From positions 116,846,358-116,910,357 of the forward strand of contig NC_084794.1 in the NCBI RefSeq assembly GCF_963169125.1: DNA of 64,000 nucleotides. The letters run 5' to 3'. A program made the position numbers and the translations under genes. Shown in pieces: positions 45,801 through 57,749 of the stretch (position 1 is the first letter of the stretch; each line of letters starts with the position of its first letter). The DNA comes from Humulus lupulus (Eukaryota > Streptophyta > Magnoliopsida > Rosales > Cannabaceae). The notes under the pieces are model-generated. The model had not been told where the DNA came from. It did not search any database and was given only the letters and a program-made list of their open reading frames with translations.

Positions 45801-46080
45801 TAGGAGATTTTTGTTATATTATTTTATAATATAATTTTTTAGATTAAATAAATGTGATAAATAGTGTCACATATTGTAACATATAAAAAAGAGTTACAAT
45901 ATGAAAAAAAAATTCAAAATTATGACTTTTATATCATCAATGTACAAAAATACGAGAATTATATTTTTTTTAATTTATATGAGAAAATTTATTAAAGAAA
46001 AATTTAAAATACGAGAAACACAATTTATTAGCTAACTAAAATATGAAAATGGCATATTTTTTATCATAGTTATATTTTCT

Positions 46081-46690
46081 TTAATTTTGAAGGTAATTTT
46101 ATTTTATTTTTTTAATTTTTTTTATTTTTTAATTATTTTTCAGTTATTACTTCTTTCTTTTTTTCAATACTTATTTTTTCTTCCTTTTTTCCTTTCATTT
46201 TTTCCTTTTATTTTCTTTTCTACCAATTTTTTCCTTCATATTTTTTTTTCTTTCCATTATTTCTTCTTCTTCTTGTTTTTATTCATTTATCTATTTTTTC
46301 TTTCATTTGTATTATTTTTTTTGTTCATATTTTTTCAGTTTTTTTTTTCTCTTTTATTTTTTCTTCATTTTTGTATTCATTATTTTCTCCTTCCACTTTT
46401 TTTTTCTTTTTTCATACATATGAGTTTTATTTCATCTTCCTTTTTTTTTTCTTTCCATTTTTCCATTATTTTTCTTCTTCTTCTTTTTATTTTTATTCAT
46501 TTATCTATTTTTTTATTCATCATTTCTTTTATTTTGTTTTTTTATTTTTCTTTCCTAAGTTTTTTTCCTTCATATTTTGTGCTTATTCTTTTCTCATTCA
46601 ATTTTTTCCCTTTTTTCACACATATTTAACATTACATAATTATTTTACTATTTTTTTATTTATTATCTTTTATTATTGTAATTTTTTATA
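46081..46690 (+). repeat. Polypyrimidine low-complexity tract
   Basis: About 600 bp almost entirely T and C with scattered A on this strand, inside the Mutator-like insertion. It opens a long phenylalanine/leucine-rich frame that I regard as a composition artefact. Confidence 0.9.
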
Positions 46691-46818
46691 GTTTTTTCCA
46701 CTATATGTAAAAAAAAAAAAAATCAAATCAATTTTTTCAGCATTTTCTTTTTACTGTGACCCTTATAGGAACACCAAAATTTGGAAATAAAATTAATAAA
46801 AATATGAAAACGTGAATA

Positions 46819-47299
46819 AGTAACCAGTTACCCAGATGAGAACATTCAAATCTAGAAAGAAATTATATGAAGAATATGGGAGAGAAGGGAAAGGGGGTGA
46901 ATCTGATTTTTTTTTTCTATCTTTAGATCTATGGTTACTGGTTACCTTCATGTTCTTTGTGTGTGTATTTCTGAGGGTAACTGGTTATCTTCACGTTTTG
47001 ATGTGTGTATATTTCTGGGTTCTTTATGGTAGCTGGTTACCTATGTTACTAAAATCATAGTTACTTCTTCTTCCTTTTTTAATGAAGTTTTCTTACTCTT
47101 TTTCCTTCAAATTTGATGTTTCTTTTCATATTTAATATGAGTAATCCGTCATCCCTCTTATGGTAACTCGTTATCCCTCTTATGGCAGAAAATTACTCCT
47201 CTTAGGGTAACTAGTTACTCCTCCTAGTACATGTTATTTAACCTAGCTCTAGGATTCTTTTTACATAACTGTCAAAGATCAATCAAGTAACTGGTTACC
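46819..47299. repeat. Cluster of GTAACTGGTTAC motifs
   Basis: Seven copies of the inverted-repeat word GTAAC-TG-GTTAC or close variants lie at about 46819, 46933, 46975, 47028, 47162, 47206 and 47286. Each is GTAAC/GTTAC with a 2-bp centre. Spacing is irregular, so they look like protein-binding sites rather than a tandem repeat. Confidence 0.8.
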
Positions 47300-48152
47300 T
47301 TACGCAAGATTTTAAAAAAGAAACGTACAATCTAATAAAAAAGAAAAAAAATGTTTATAAGAAATAAAAAATCATTTTAAACACAATTCATATTACAAAA
47401 AAAATTGTAAAACAACCAAAGAAAAATTTAATATAAATTAGTAATATAAAAAAAAAGCTAAACAATAATAATCAAATTACAAACATGTCATTCCAAATTA
47501 ATAAAACTTGATTAAGAGTAAAACTATGAGATAAACCAACTTTTATACAAAAATATGGGAAAATAAATCCATAAAAGTGAAAAATCCATAAAAGCCATAT
47601 TTTCGCACACTATTAAAAATCACATATAAAATGTAATTTCCTCTTACAATATTTAGATATATGTGAATATTCAAATATGTAACATAATTGGTGTTACAAA
47701 TTTAGTTACAAATTTGTAACTCCCAAATATTATCCAATAATGTGTAGATTTGATGTTACAAATTTTAATATAAATTTCTCAAAGTCATAAAAGATATGAG
47801 TGTTAGAGATGTGATTTCAAACTCAATAATGTGTTTGGGGATTACAAAATTAATTGGGAATGATTTGGAACCGTTTGGAAAAAATAGTACAAAGTTGTGT
47901 GCAGAAAAGGGCCAAAGGCATTGGTGGCTACGCTCTGGGTGGCAGAGAGCCACAGCCGCGACTAGCAATTCCCGCAACCACGTCCAGGAAGGCTGGCTGA
48001 CAAAATTTCAATTTTTTCCAACTTTCTTGAACGGCTCTAACAACACAAATAACTCTCAAATCTACTTTTTAATTCCATAAACATCTAATTAATCTTTGGT
48101 AACAGTCATGGTGGTTGGTGGAATTTGAAATTCAAATGGTGTCTCTAAACTC

Positions 48153-48160
48153 TATAAATA
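48153..48160 (+). promoter_or_regulatory. TATA box in the left copia LTR
   Basis: TATAAATA in the context CTCTATAAATAGGAGCC. The right LTR lacks this segment because about 70 bp are deleted near 53838-53850. Confidence 0.7.
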
Positions 48161-48731
48161 GGAGCCTATTGCTCACTTGTAAGACACAATTTTTTCTATC
48201 CATTAGAGCACTTGGCTAGAAAACACCTAGAGGCTTGATAATTCCAAAAAGTTATTTCCAAAATTGTCATATTTCCCTTAGATCTTGAGTTAGGGGAAAT
48301 AAGCTTTTGAACAAAGGTTTCAAACCTTGTTCAAGTTGGTGATCCCTAACACTCTTCACTTTGGTTGTGTGAGTGAGAGTTCTTTGTTCATTGTTCTTGT
48401 TATTTTCTTTTTATACTATTGTTTTCATCTTCTTCTGATATTCTCTATTTACTCTTATACTTGTATCTTTTGTTTTAGAGTTGTAATCTCATCCATATCT
48501 TTCATTCTACTACTCCTAGTTTATTTGTATCATTTTTTCATAAAGTTGTATTTTCATTACTATCTTCTTCTACCATTTTTTCCATATTTACAAGTATCTT
48601 TTTTTATAGAGTTGTAATTTTATTTAATCAATCTTTGTTCATTCGTATATTTTACTTAGAGTTGTAAAAGTCTTTTTACCATTTCCATTGAGGCAACTTA
48701 TATTTTTAGTACTTACCCCTTGTTTGTTTCA

Positions 48732-49736
48732 ATGGAAGGTAAGACTATCAAAATCATGAACAAAGACCTAGTGACATTGGATAGTTTTTATGGATCCAAT
48801 TTCACTAGATGGCAAGACAAGGTCTTGACCACTCTCAAGATCGCCCACATCCTACAGTCCACACTTGAACCTCTCCCAACGCCATCCGACAAGGACACTC
48901 TCGAGGTGGTGGAGAAAAGAAGGAAGAGGGAGGAGGATAATCTCCTTCGTAGGGGTCATATCATCAACGCCCTATCCGATAGGCTCTATGACCTTTACAC
49001 TAAGACCAAGTCGGCAAAGGAGATATGGGATGCACTTGAGACAAAATTCAAGGCAGAAGAGGAAAGTACCAAAAAGTTTTTTATTTCTCAATATATCGAT
49101 TTCAAAATTTTTGGTGATTAACCTATTCTTCCTCAAATACATAAGCTACAAATAATTGTTAACAAATTGAAAGTTTTAAAGATTGAGCTTTCCGAGGCCT
49201 TTCAAGTTGGTACTATAGTGGCAAACTTACCACCAACTTGGAGGAGCTATAGGAAAAGAATCCTTCATAAAAATGAGGATTATTCTTTGGAGGAAATCCG
49301 AAAGCATATTCAAATCGAGGAGGAATACATATGTAGAGACAAACTTGTGGAGGGGTCTAATCGAGAGACTTCCAAAGTGAGTGTTGTGTCACAAGCAAAA
49401 CAACCCAAAAACAAAGGGAAAGGCAAGAAGGGTAATGAGACATCTTTGGGTCCAAAAACTAACCCAAACAAGTTTAAGGGCGAGAAAGGTCCTTGCTTTG
49501 TGAGTGGGAAAAAGGTTCACTATGCTAGAGAGTGTAGGAATAGAAAAGACCAACAAGGACCTAAGGTAAATGCAACTCAAGAGGAGAATATAGTTGCTAC
49601 CCTTAGTGAGGTGAATGCAGTTAAAGGCAAGGTGAATGGATGGTGGTATGCCACATGTGCCACCGTCCATATAACTTATGACAAATCACTGTTCAAGACC
49701 TTGAAGAGTCAAAGGGCAACCATGAGATTCAAATGA
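48732..49736 (+). pseudogene. Copia gag and start of protease, broken
   Basis: From the ATG at 48732 (MEGKTIKIMNKDLV) the frame contains the gag block NFTRWQDKVLTTLKIAHIL and continues past an in-frame TAA at 49119-49121 through LPPTWRSYRKRILHKNEDYS. The zinc knuckle reads CFVSGKKVHYARECRNRK, with the second cysteine and the glycine lost. The protease site reads WWYATCATVHI, lacking the aspartate of the D-T/S-G site. A frameshift follows near 49725. Confidence 0.88.
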
Positions 49737-51023
49737 ACAATGAGGGCAAATCCAAGGTACTTGGAAAATGTACAATTGAAGTGTTTTTCACCTCTGGCAA
49801 GAAAATCACATTAGTTAATGTGCTTTATGTTCCCGAAATGAGTAGAAACTTGGTAAGTGGTGATTTGCTTGGCAAGCCCAATATTAAAGTCTTTTTTGAG
49901 TCCAGTAAACTTATTCTTACCAAATCCAATGTATTTTTTGGAAAAGAGTACTCTTGTGAGGGTATGGTTAAGTTGTGCACCAACGATGTAACTTTCAATG
50001 TTATCAATAAAAATGTTAATTATGCTTATATTGTTGAGTATGATTCTTTATTTTTATGGCATCTTAGGCTATCTCATATAGGTTTTTTAACCATGAAAAT
50101 AGTAGTAAAATGTGATATGATTGCATGCAATATTAAAACCTATGAAAAATTGAAACAAGTGTTAAGGAAAAAATGATTAAGAAACCATTTCCTAGTGTAG
50201 AAAGATCATCTAATTTACTAGATTTAATCCATAGTGATCTTTGTGAATTAAATGGTGTTTTAACTAGACGTGGTAAAATGTATTTTCTTACTTTTATAGA
50301 TGATTTTAGTAGATATACCTATGTGTTTCTTTTAAAGCATAAAAATGAGACTTTTGATGCTTTTAAAGTATATAATTAGAAGTTGAAAATCAACTCAATA
50401 AAAAGATTAAGGTGCAAATAAGTAATAGAGAAGGAGAATACTTCTATAATGAATTCAATGCTTTTTGTGAAGAAAATGGCATAATTCATGAGTGCACCGC
50501 ACCTTATACTCCATGACACAATGGTGTTGCCAAAAAGAAAAATACGACTTATCTAGAGATGATAAATTCTATGATGGTGTTTTCTAAGTTGAACTTCAAC
50601 TTATGGGGTGAAGCGTTGTTAACCGCTTGTCACATTCTTAATCAAATATCAATGAAGAAAAATGAGATATCTCCATATGAGTTATGGAAAGGAAGAAAAC
50701 CGAACATAGGGTACTTCAAAGTGTGAGGGTGTCTTGCATATTGCAAGAAAACTGAACCTAATAGAACAAAGTTAGGTTCAAGAGCCATAAAGTGTGCTTT
50801 TGTGGGTTATGCCAACAATAGTAAAGCTTATAGGCTATTAGACTTAGAGTTTAATGTTGTAATTGAATCTAGAGAAGTTGAATTCTTTGAGAACATGTTA
50901 TGTGACAACAATTCTCAAGCTTCAACATCTCTAAAAGAGAATTTGCTATTTGAGAACAATTCTCAAGCATCTACATCCAAAAGTGATTCTCAAGAGGATA
51001 ATTCTCAAAGGAATGTAGAGTAA
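49733..51023 (+). pseudogene. Copia protease end and integrase, broken
   Basis: 49733-50176 carries the rest of protease and the GAG-pre-integrase HHCC region (LFLWHLRLSHIGF). 50173-50379 carries the integrase core start (LDLIHSDLCE, FIDDFSRYTYVFLLKHK). Integrase continues to about 50730 with several stops, with readable blocks NFNLWGEALLTACHILN and ISPYELWKGRKPNIGYFKV. 50802-51023 holds the C-terminus (GYANNSKAYRLLDLE). Confidence 0.85.
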
Positions 51024-51110
51024 CCCATTGAACTTAGAAGAATTCAAAAGGCTATAAAGGAGAAAAGTTTAGGATTAGATGAGATAGATTCTCAACAAAT
51101 TTTTTTCTAC

Positions 51111-51945
51111 ATGGTAGAAGGAAATAGAGAGGAAGTCATTAGGAAAATTCTTATTGTACTTCTCATTGAGGATGATCCTAAGACTTATAGAGAACTCATG
51201 CAATCAAGAAATAGTGCATTTTGGAAAGAAGCCATCAATGATGAGATGGATTCCATTCTTTCCAACAACACTTGGGAATTGGTAGATCTCCCACTGGGGT
51301 CTAAGCCAATTGGGTGTAAGTGGGTATTTAGGAGAAAACACCACACAGACAACACTATCCAAACCTTTAAAGCTAGATTAGTAGCTAAAGGGTTTACACA
51401 AAAAGAGGGTATCGATTTATTTCGATACCTATGCGCCTGTTGCAAGAACAACTTCTATAAGAATTTTGTTCGCTTTGGCTTCTATACACAACATGTATGT
51501 TCATCAAATGGATGTCAAGACAACATTTTTTAATGGTGACCTCAATGAGGAGTTCTATATGGAACAACCGGAAGGGTTTGTCCTACCAAGATATGAACAT
51601 GAGAAATTCGATCAAGCCATCGTGTCTAATGGGTTTAGGAATAACAATGGAGACAAGTGTTTGTATTCCAAAACTTGTAAGGGATATATGATCATTGTTT
51701 GCTTATATGTGGATGACATGCTTATTCTATGTGATATCATGAAAGGAATAGAAGAAACAAAGAGGTTTCTATCATCAACCTTCAAGATGAAAGATCTTGG
51801 AGAAGTTGACATCATACTTGGTATCAAAGTGAAGAAACATAGTAGGGGTTTTGCGTTGGGGCAAGCCCACTATATTGAGAAAGTGTTAAACAATTTAACC
51901 ATCTCAAGGTTAAAGATGCAAATAATCCATTCGATCATAGTGTAA
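51111..51945 (+). pseudogene. Copia reverse transcriptase with internal deletion
   Basis: 51111-51533 has WELVDLPLGSKPIGCKWVFR and ARLVAKGFTQKEGID. 51466-51945 has QMDVKTTFFNGDLNEEFYME and the catalytic LYVDDMLI. Between LPRYEHE and KFDQAI about 20 residues are missing, including the conserved SLYGLKQ block. A frameshift lies near 51450. Confidence 0.88.
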
Positions 51946-51959
51946 AGCTAGAAAAGAAT

Positions 51960-52664
51960 GAAGAGCGATGGCTCAATCGGAGTATGCAAGTGCTATAGGG
52001 AGTCTTATGTACGCCGCCCAATGTACTAGACCTGATATAGCATTTGCGGTAAGTAAAATTAGTAGGTTTACAAGTAATCCAAGTGTGGATCATTGGAAGG
52101 CTATTGGGAGAGTCCTAGGTTATCTCAAGAAAACCAAATGACTAAGCCTTCACTACTCCAAATTTCCTTCAATCTTAGAAGGATATACAGATGCAAGCTG
52201 GATATCCAATCTTAGGGACAATTTTTCCACCACTAGTTGGGTATTTACACTTGGTGGGGGTGCAATTTCTTAGGGTTCCAAGAAACAAACTTATATATCT
52301 CATTCCACTATGGAAGAATAGTTCATAGCTCTAGCCGCTACCAGCAAAGAGGCTGAATGGTTAAGGGATCTTTTGATGGAGATACCCCTAATCAAAGAAA
52401 ATGTATCCACTATATCGATACATTGTGATAGCCAAGCAACATTGGCTAGAGAATACAACAGAGTGTATAATGGGAATTCTAGACATATTAGTCTAAGACA
52501 TTGATATGTAAGATAATTGATTCAAAGAGGAGTCATCTCAATATCCTATGTTAGAACAAGTGAAAACTTGGCAGATCCTTTCACTAAGCCACTAACGAGA
52601 GATTTAGTGGATACATCATCTCAAGGGATGGGACTTAAACTCCCTAAAGAGATTCATGATTGAT
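51960..52664 (+). pseudogene. Copia RNase H, broken
   Basis: Readable blocks are [67 protein letters not shown] and NLADPFTKPL, interrupted by stops (for example near 52272, 52318 and 52503). Four in-frame stops are enough to call it dead. Confidence 0.85.
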
Positions 52665-53184
52665 GGTAACCCATCTTAACACTAGTTACTTAATTAGTGT
52701 TAGGTTCAATAGGTAATAACAAGTCAATCAAGTGAATGTTTGTTGTACTCAAAACAGTCCCATCTGAGATGTTGCGTACTTGTGAGTTATCAAATTGAGG
52801 GTTAAAACCGAGAGGTTTTTTTAATAGAATTCAGTCTTGTGAAGAAAAGTATTTTTGGTAACAAAATACTGTAAGAGTTCTACCTATATGGACCTAGGGG
52901 TTGTGCCGCCTCTCATGAGAATTGTGAGTATTATCAAGAATGTCCATGAATGGAAAGTCCACATGGCCATTAACGGTGCAAAGCAAGACATAGAGGTCTC
53001 AAGTGAACATGGCAAAGGTGTGTGTATTATCACCGATTTGTTATCATGGAAAGATGGTTCAATGCCTAGTGCAACCAAATTTTCAACAAATTTTGTGATA
53101 ATTACACTATATTAAAGTTCAAGTTGAAAAACACTTTATTTTATGCACCAATGCAATGACTTCTATAAGAGAGAGTTATTATTT

Positions 53185-53276
53185 AATCAAGTGGGAGATA
53201 TGTTATATTTTTTAAATATAATGTTGATTGATTAAATAAGTGTTACAATAGATAACTATTTAATCTAGTGGGAGAA
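53185..53276 (+). repeat. Duplicated PPT and LTR start before the right copia LTR
   Basis: The real PPT GTGGGAGAA (53268-53276) directly precedes the LTR. About 75 bp upstream, AGTGGGAGATATGTTATAT (about 53190-53208) repeats the PPT plus the first bases of the LTR and the following ATTAAATAAGTGTTACAA. It looks like a relic of a tandem duplication or older junction. Confidence 0.7.
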
Positions 53277-54378
53277 TGTTATATTATTTTATAATATAAT
53301 GTTTTAGATTAAATAAATGTGACAAAGAGTGCCACATATTGTAACATATAAAAGAGAGTTACAATATTTGGATATATGTGAATATTCAAATATGTAACAT
53401 GTTTGGTGTAACAAATTCACTTACAAATTTGTAACTCCCAAATATTACCCAATAATGTGTAGATTTGATGTTACACATTTTGATTTGAATTTCTCAAAGC
53501 CATAAGAGATATGGTTGTTAGAGATGTGATTTTAACCTCAATAATGTGTTTGGGGGTTACAAAATCAATTGGGAGTGATTTGGAACCATTTGGAAAAAAC
53601 AGCACAAAGTTGTGTGCTGAAAAGGGCCAGTGGTCGCAGCCAGAGACATCGGTGGTCGCGGCCTGGGTGAAAGAGAGCCACGACCGCGACCAGCAACACC
53701 CATGGCTGCGGGCAGGAAGGCTGGCTACCAAAATTTTAGTTTTTTCCAATTTTCTTGAATGACTCTAACAACACAAATAACTCTCAAATCTCATTTTTAA
53801 TTCCATAAACATCCAATTAATTATTGGTAATAGCCATGGGGGTTGTAAGTCACAATTTTTTCTTTCCATTAGAGCATTTGGCTAGAATACACCTAGAGGC
53901 TTGGTAATTCAAGAAAGTTATTTCCAAAATTGTGAGAGTTCCCTTTGTGCTTGAGTTAGGAAGAAATAAGATTTTGGACAAAGGTTTCAAACCTTGTTCA
54001 AGTTGGTGATCCCCAACACTCTTCACTTTGGTTGTGTGAGTGAGAGTTCTTTGTTCATTGTTCTTATTATTTTAATTTTATACTATTGCTTTCATCTTCT
54101 TCTCATATTCTCTATTTACTCTTTTACTTGTATCTTTTGTTTTAGGAATGTAATCTCATCTATATCTTTCATTTTACTACTCTTAGTTTATTTGTATCAT
54201 TTTTTCATAGAGTTGTACTTTCATTACTATCGTCTTCTACCATTTTCCATATTTACATGTATCTTTTGTTATAAAGTTGTAACTTTTTTTAATCAATCTT
54301 TGTTTATTTGTATATTTTGCTTAGAGTTGTAAAAGTGCTTTTACCATTTCCATTGAGGCGACTTATATTTTCCTAACA
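53277..54378 (+). repeat. Right LTR of the copia element
   Basis: 1102 bp, TGTTATATT...CCTAACA. Carries a GC-rich patch at 53628-53725 with GGTCGCGGCC and CGACCGCGACC. Lacks the TATA segment found in the left LTR. Confidence 0.9.
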
Positions 54379-55219
54379 GTTTTTCGTCAACCAAAATTAA
54401 ATAAGAGCAATTAAGCACTTAAGAATAATAAGGAAGATAAGAAAAGAAACATATTTTTTTTATGTGGTTCAATAGTTAAATCCACCTAGTCCACGAGTCA
54501 CTTTTATTAATATATTCTGCGTTAAAGCTTGAGAGCAATTTTGCAGAGCTTGAGTACAAAATTCGTGCGTCCCCCTAAATGACTATAACCTATGCTATTT
54601 AGAGGCCTGATTTACAAAATATCTCCTCCCTTAATTTTAGGGAAGTTACATAATATCTAATTTGAATTCAAAATATAAAATAATTAATAAATATACAATC
54701 AAATATATCGAATATCAAATATCTCTTAAGAATATGGTTGTTAATATACAGCTATAAACAATTCCATAATTATAGGGAATTGTAACCGTCTACTTTGGTA
54801 TTTTGGTGCGCTTTCAAGCTTGCAACATGGTTTGAGCTCACCGCTACATGAGTATTCAACTCCTCATCATCTGTCAAGCCTTCGAGACTAACTTTCGGAG
54901 TGAACCCTCTTCTTCAAGCTCACATCTCATGCTCGCACCATGCCTGTGACATGGCATTTTTCTGAATGATTACTAGTGTAAGTCATCATTGTTTGTCTAT
55001 TATATACACGATCTCCACTTTTACGTGCCTACATTTCGAGGCTCATAAATATATCTAAAAATTTGGGGTGTAACATTTTGTCCCCTCAAAATTATCTTTT
55101 CGAGCCCCGTGAGAAGGAAACTTTTGAACTTCTATTTCGGGAAATGTGCCCACCTACCACACTCGAGTGGGTAAACGTGTCAACAACATGAATGGATGTT
55201 GATATTACTCGAGTACTTT
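54379..55219. other. Unassigned sequence with a possible LTR remnant
   Basis: The stretch to about 55076 resembles a minus-strand LTR (a TGTTACACC-type end at 55076, preceded on that strand by the purine-rich TTTTGAGGGGACAAAA). Its other end and partner are not seen. The rest, to 55219, is the left flank of the next solo LTR. Confidence 0.35.
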
Positions 55220-55849
55220 TGTAACGTCCCAAATTACCTAATAAGGCTTAGGGCCTTGATTAGGGGGTCAGGATGTCAATCTATGGAATTATATATTTAT
55301 ATGATATATTTGCGTATGACTATGTGATTATGTGAGTTATATGATAATGTAACTAGATATGCATGTTTAGGAGTATTAAATATGCATGCGGGCCAATTTC
55401 TTATTAGAAGGGTAATTTTCATAATTTGGCATGTTGTGGGCATAATTGTATGTATGTGCATATATGTGATATATGTGAGAGACCACATTATAGGGAGCAA
55501 GTTAGCTGAAAAGTCATAACGGGACCCAATACCCGACTCAAGGTGAGTCAAGGGGTATTTAAGGTATTTAGCATAGTATGGGGTTATCGGATAATGAGAA
55601 TGAATAATTGAGGATATATTTAGAGTTAGTGAGATTAGGAGGGTATACTGGGGATTTTGATCATTTTTCCATCAAGGACATTTTTGGTACCCTGAGCCTC
55701 GGGATTAGCTTAAGTAAACGTAAGCCTTAAGAAAACACAAAACACTCAAACACCTCACTTACTCAACCGACTCGGTCCCTTTCTCTTTCTACTTTAGTTG
55801 TTCTACCACTACTACAAAACTGAGCTTTCCCGACACCCAACCACAACAG

Positions 55850-56200
55850 TCAACTCTGTTGACTGTCGTAATTGCTTAGCGGGACTCTACGCCGACAGTT
55901 AAAAACTGTAGGCATAGAGACCAACGCTGACAGCTAATAACTGTCACTGTTGCTTTTGACTGTCGCTATTGACCTCAACACCGATAGTTAATTTGAGACC
56001 AATGCCGACAGTTAAAATGTGTCGCTATTGACCCCAATGCCGACATTTAATTCGAGACCAATGCCGACAGTTAAAAGGTGTCGCTATTGACTCGAACGCC
56101 GACAGTTAATTCAAGAGCAATGCCGACAGTTAAACGTTGTCGCTATTGACCCCAACGCCGACAGTTAATAAAAGTCCAATGCCGACAATCATAAAATGTC
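55850..56200. repeat. Left subterminal repeats of CACTA-2
   Basis: About five units of roughly 60 bp built of the half-units TGCCGACAGTTAA and GTGTCGCTATTGAC. The core ACAGTTAA/TTAACTGT recurs in the opposite orientation at the right end. Confidence 0.88.
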
Positions 56201-56990
56201 ACCGAAATTCAAATAAAAAATCTAAAATTATAATTCATGAGTAGTATAATTTTAAAAACAAACTAAATTATGTAAATATACATTTATAAAAATTATGTAT
56301 TTATTAAAAACTTTTAAAACTAGATTTTTTTTGTTTCTAAATTTTCCATATTATTAATTTTTTTATTTATAATAATTTTTATATTAAAATTTAAATTAAT
56401 TATGATATTAAGAGTAACAATACTTTAATTTAATTTAACTATATTATTGTTTAACATATTTATAAAATTAGTATCAGTTAAAAATAAGTTGTTTTATTGA
56501 TGGGAAAAATATTATAAAATTATTTTAATATATAAATTTATTAGTAATAATTTTTATAGTATATGACATTGTTTATTTATTTAAAATTTATATGAAAATT
56601 AAAAAATATTAATAAAAATAAATTTAAATAAAGTGCACTTTTACCTAGTCTTTAAATTAAATAGTAGTTTAAGTTTCAAATAACAATTATTATACATTTT
56701 AAGAGAATTTGTATAGTTGTGATTTTTAAAATTATTTTTTATAGTATTAGGAGTATAAAATTGGGAGTTTTATAATCACATTTTTTTATATGAATAATAT
56801 AATCTGATTTTTATTTATAAAATAATTTTTTAAAAAAAACATAAAAAAATAATCTAAATATTATAATCATATTTTATTTATCTAAATAATATAATCTGAT
56901 TTTTATTTATAAAATAAAAAAATATAAAAAAAAATCAGAATAATATAATCACATTTTTATTTATCTGAATAATATAATATGATTTTTATT
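56201..56990. other. AT-rich interior of CACTA-2
   Basis: Nearly pure A/T with AATATAATCTGATTTTTATTT repeated three times near 56790-56990. No gene. Confidence 0.6.
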
Positions 56991-56999
56991 TAGCCAAAT

Positions 57000-57420
57000 C
57001 CCTTTCTCTCTCCCACCCTACCCGATCCATACTTTCCTTTCTCCCTCTCTCTCTCTCGTATGCTCTCTGCTAGTCCCGAACGGCTGCCCTTCGATGGTCG
57101 TCGTCGTGCAGACATCAGATCAGGAGAACCAGACACCACCGAAACTCCCCTCGCGAGCCCTTCGTTGCCGTTCTCCGCCGCGAGCAGAAGCCTCCAGGCT
57201 CGTACGTCGCTGTCGTGGCTTCAAGGCCAGTTTCTGGCCTCCTCCGACATCGTCTAAGGAGAAAGGTAGCATGGGTGAACTCAGGGTATCAAGACGAACA
57301 AAGCCCAGCCAATGATCGGGCTTTTAAGTGACCGGAGGATCAGGCTAAAATATTGATAAGGTTGTTCGTGAGCATGACCCGAAAGGTAGAGATGTTGAAC
57401 TATTTCGCTGGCATCTATAT
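57000..57420 (+). pseudogene. Exon-like GC-rich fragment, possibly captured
   Basis: A CT-rich leader (TCTCTCTCCCACC, CTCTCTCTCTCTCTCG) precedes an ATG at 57060 and about 200 bp of GC-rich, arginine/serine-coding sequence. A second exon-like piece follows with KVVREHDPKGRDVELFRWH, ending before GTAAGT at 57427. The layout (5' UTR, first exon, intron) looks like a captured host gene start, as at 4485-4683 in CACTA-1. I do not recognise the family. Confidence 0.4.
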
Positions 57421-57749
57421 GGTGATGGTAAGTTGGTGATATTGCTCACTTTTTATATGAGTCAGTTACCTGGCTACCACCTGAATCATATTATAATGTG
57501 CTTATTTTTAATCAGATCTGTGAATGTTAATGCTCTGCTCTTATACTATCCAATTTGTCATCATGTATGTTTTCAAGGGAATTTCCTTTTATTATTTTGT
57601 TCTTTGTTGTCATTTTAAAATGGGTACACAAATTATGTTTATACATATGTTTTCAATGTTTGATAGAGCCAACTATTACCTCATGCTGCATCAATTGTAC
57701 GCCTCATCTCAGTCTACTTTAATAAGTGTGCCTTTCCAGAATTGAGGAC

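Larger units (their letters stand above)
45903..47643. mobile_element. Insertion with 9-bp duplication, Mutator-like
   Basis: 1741 bp inserted in the copia LTR with the perfect 9-bp duplication TTACAATAT (45894-45902 and 47644-47652). A 9-bp duplication is typical of Mutator-like elements. The ends (GAAAAAAAAATTCAAAATTA and, reversed, GAGGAAATTACATTTTATAT) are only weakly inverted. It encodes no recognisable protein. Confidence 0.7.
45812..48706 (+). repeat. Left LTR of the copia element, interrupted
   Basis: 45812-45902 and 47653 to about 48706 match the right LTR. The gap is an inserted element (45903-47643). The LTR end and PBS are missing: similarity stops at about 48706, 26 bp before the gag ATG. 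Confidence 0.85.
45812..54378 (+). mobile_element. Ty1/copia element, decayed
   Basis: Plus strand: left LTR (interrupted), gag, protease, integrase, reverse transcriptase, RNase H, PPT and right LTR. The order with integrase before reverse transcriptase defines copia. LTRs start TGTTATATT and the right one ends CCTAACA. Flanks are ATTTT (45807-45811) and GTTTT (54379-54383), four of five matching. The PBS is not found after the left LTR, apparently deleted. Confidence 0.9.

Noticed and set aside
46087..46629. A 180-residue ORF rich in phenylalanine and leucine that looks like a membrane protein
   Set aside because: It lies wholly within a T/C low-complexity tract; overlapping frames look alike and there is no domain or context.
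52855..53115. An 86-residue ORF downstream of the copia RNase H
   Set aside because: It depends on a TTG start, has no recognised domain and sits in the 3' untranslated region of the element.
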